This document shows positions 62,731 through 64,000 of a DNA stretch of 64,000 nt, in pieces. Within the stretch, counting starts at the first letter, position 1. The number at the start of each line of letters is the position of its first letter. Under the pieces are notes generated by a model, which was given only the letters and a program-made list of their open reading frames with translations, was not told the DNA's origin and made no database searches. Source of the DNA: Lota lota (Eukaryota; Chordata; Actinopteri; Gadiformes; Lotidae); assembly GCA_026745465.1 (NCBI GenBank), contig JACYXH010000023.1:62001-126000 (forward strand). Reading direction: 5' to 3'. A program made the translations under genes and the position numbers.

Positions 62731-64000
62731 TGCAAATAGCTTTCCTGTCAACACTGAGATGTACAACATCTATTTTACTTTGCCATCAACATCTCAACTA
62801 CAATTTGGTCAAAGATATGCTTGCATTTATTACAATGAAAACATATTCAACATTCTAATTTCAATGTGACGCAGAGGGCTCTAACCAACGTTAAACTATT
62901 CTATGATGTGTCCCTCAAATTTGTCCATATTTCCCTTTCAAAAGTATATATTCCTTTTTTAATATTGTAAAATGCAATAGCTCTCAGACCATGTGACCCA
63001 ATGAGGTCAAACCAGCTTTAATCTATCCTTATGGTGTAACCCCTTTAATTTACAACTTATCATTTCATATTTCTTTCTTTCTTCTTTCATTCTGAATGAC
63101 ATCTGTGGGTCATTTAAGAGCTCTTTGAGCTATGTATTTAGCAATATTCAGAAAGGAATATACATTTTTGAAAGGGAAATAATGGATAGATTAGATTAAA
63201 GATTAAAGTTAGTTTGACCCCTCTGGGTGACCTCTGGGTAGTCTAATTAAGCTATCATAGGCCCATGTTGGCAGCATTAAATGTGTCTAATTACAGCATC
63301 GTTTGGCAGTAAGCGTCTAACTAGCATATTTTGGATGTGATATGGCATAGTATTTGATGTGGATCATGCACAATGGTGTCTAATAGTGTGTTAGGATCTC
63401 CTATTTGGTTTCTAATAATATATATAATATATCTATAGTATAATTTGGTATAATAGTGTCTAATTACAGTATATTTGTGATCTAATATGGCATTATATGT
63501 GGTTTCTAATCACAGCATAATTTAGGTGTATGGTGTCTAGTTAAAGTATAACTGTGTTTATTATGTTATATTCAGGCTTTTGTCCGAAGCGACTAACAAC
63601 CATTCATACACACGGCGAGCAGTTAGGGTGAGGTGTCTTGCTCAGGGACACCTCGATACTCAGCTAGGAGAAGCCAGGGATCGCACTAGCAACCTTCCGG
63701 CTACAAGTCAACCCGCTCTACCACCTGAGCTACTGCCGCCCAATTGGCTCTTCTTTAATAAAGAACATATTATTTCTCAGTTTTGTCAAATTTTATATAA
63801 AGTACAGCTTCTTATTATGTCTTATTAGTGTACCATAAAATAAAGTGTGACCAGAACAATTTACATCCTTTGATTTCCATTTCTAAGATACTTTGTTTTA
63901 ATGCAAATAAGTTCCAGGTACGAATATTTAATCTTTTTTCCCATCGAAATCCAAAAGGGAATAAACGATAAAACAGGTCCATTTTCAGTTTTTCTGTACT
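62731..64000 (+). pseudogene. Intron-1-like sequence of a further MORC3-like copy D (exon 1 lost)
   Basis: The sequence is collinear with intron 1 of copy C (about 46600-47900), for example CAATGTGACGCAGAGGGCTC at 62862. It directly follows the truncated flank module. No exon lies in the window. Whether ATPase exons follow beyond 64000 cannot be seen. Confidence 0.6.
63575..63742 (-). mobile_element. tRNA-headed SINE fragment
   Basis: Read on the minus strand it starts GGCGGCAGTAGCTCAGGTGG with an A box, then a B-box-like part and GAGGTGTCCCTGAGCAAGAC, a common teleost tRNA-SINE layout. The matching place in copy C (about 47395) lacks it. Confidence 0.75.

Overview
The window is vertebrate, almost certainly teleost, nuclear DNA. 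It has split genes with GT-AG introns, tRNA-headed SINEs, TA-, TTAA- and 8-bp-target DNA transposons, solo LTRs, a DIRS-type element and long (TG)n and (AT)n tracts. There are no bacterial operons. All recognisable host genes lie on the + strand and belong to one family: MORC3-like nuclear GHKL-ATPase/CW-finger proteins. The conserved exons read as MORC3, with [22 protein letters not shown], a W-x2-C-x2-C CW finger and coiled-coil tails.

The genes form a tandem array of at least six units. Copy 0 (before 1014) shows only its coiled-coil tail. Copy A (4641-14826) has an open reading of about 506 codons but lacks the CW finger and has a changed ATPase motif. Copy A2 (19639-24425) has exon 1 joined to tail exons, with the whole ATPase/CW body deleted and a DIRS fossil (15445-19591) just in front of it. 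Copy B (27872-41470) is full length but carries a one-base shift in exon 5 and a phase clash near its end. Copy C (44913-57576) is the only full-domain copy whose 18 exons join in one frame (about 733 codons). Copy D begins at the right edge: its upstream module (60060-62730) passes directly into intron-1-like sequence without promoter or exon 1.

Between genes lies a repeated flank module (1780-4640, 41940-44910, 60060-62730) that carries a TIR element and a promoter. In A and C the promoter has a CCAAT box, with a GC box in A. A2 and B, and in weaker form C, have an interferon-response-like AGTTTCNNTTTCC motif a few bases before the ATG. Two introns look like minor-spliceosome (U12) introns in every copy that keeps them: intron 4 (AT-AC) and intron 7 (GT-AG). 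In copy C a TTAA-targeting transposon has landed exactly in the intron 7 branch motif.

The coiled-coil tails grow by tandem duplication of whole symmetric exons: 63 or 84 nt (3 or 4 heptads) in copy 0 and 87 nt in A2. Shared and private transposon insertions show that the units are mosaics, which suggests unequal crossing over or gene conversion. Human MORC3 silences chromatin and retroelements, restricts herpesvirus and represses IFNB1. A fast-changing, possibly interferon-linked MORC3 cluster in a fish is therefore a reasonable candidate innate-immunity system. That last step is inference.
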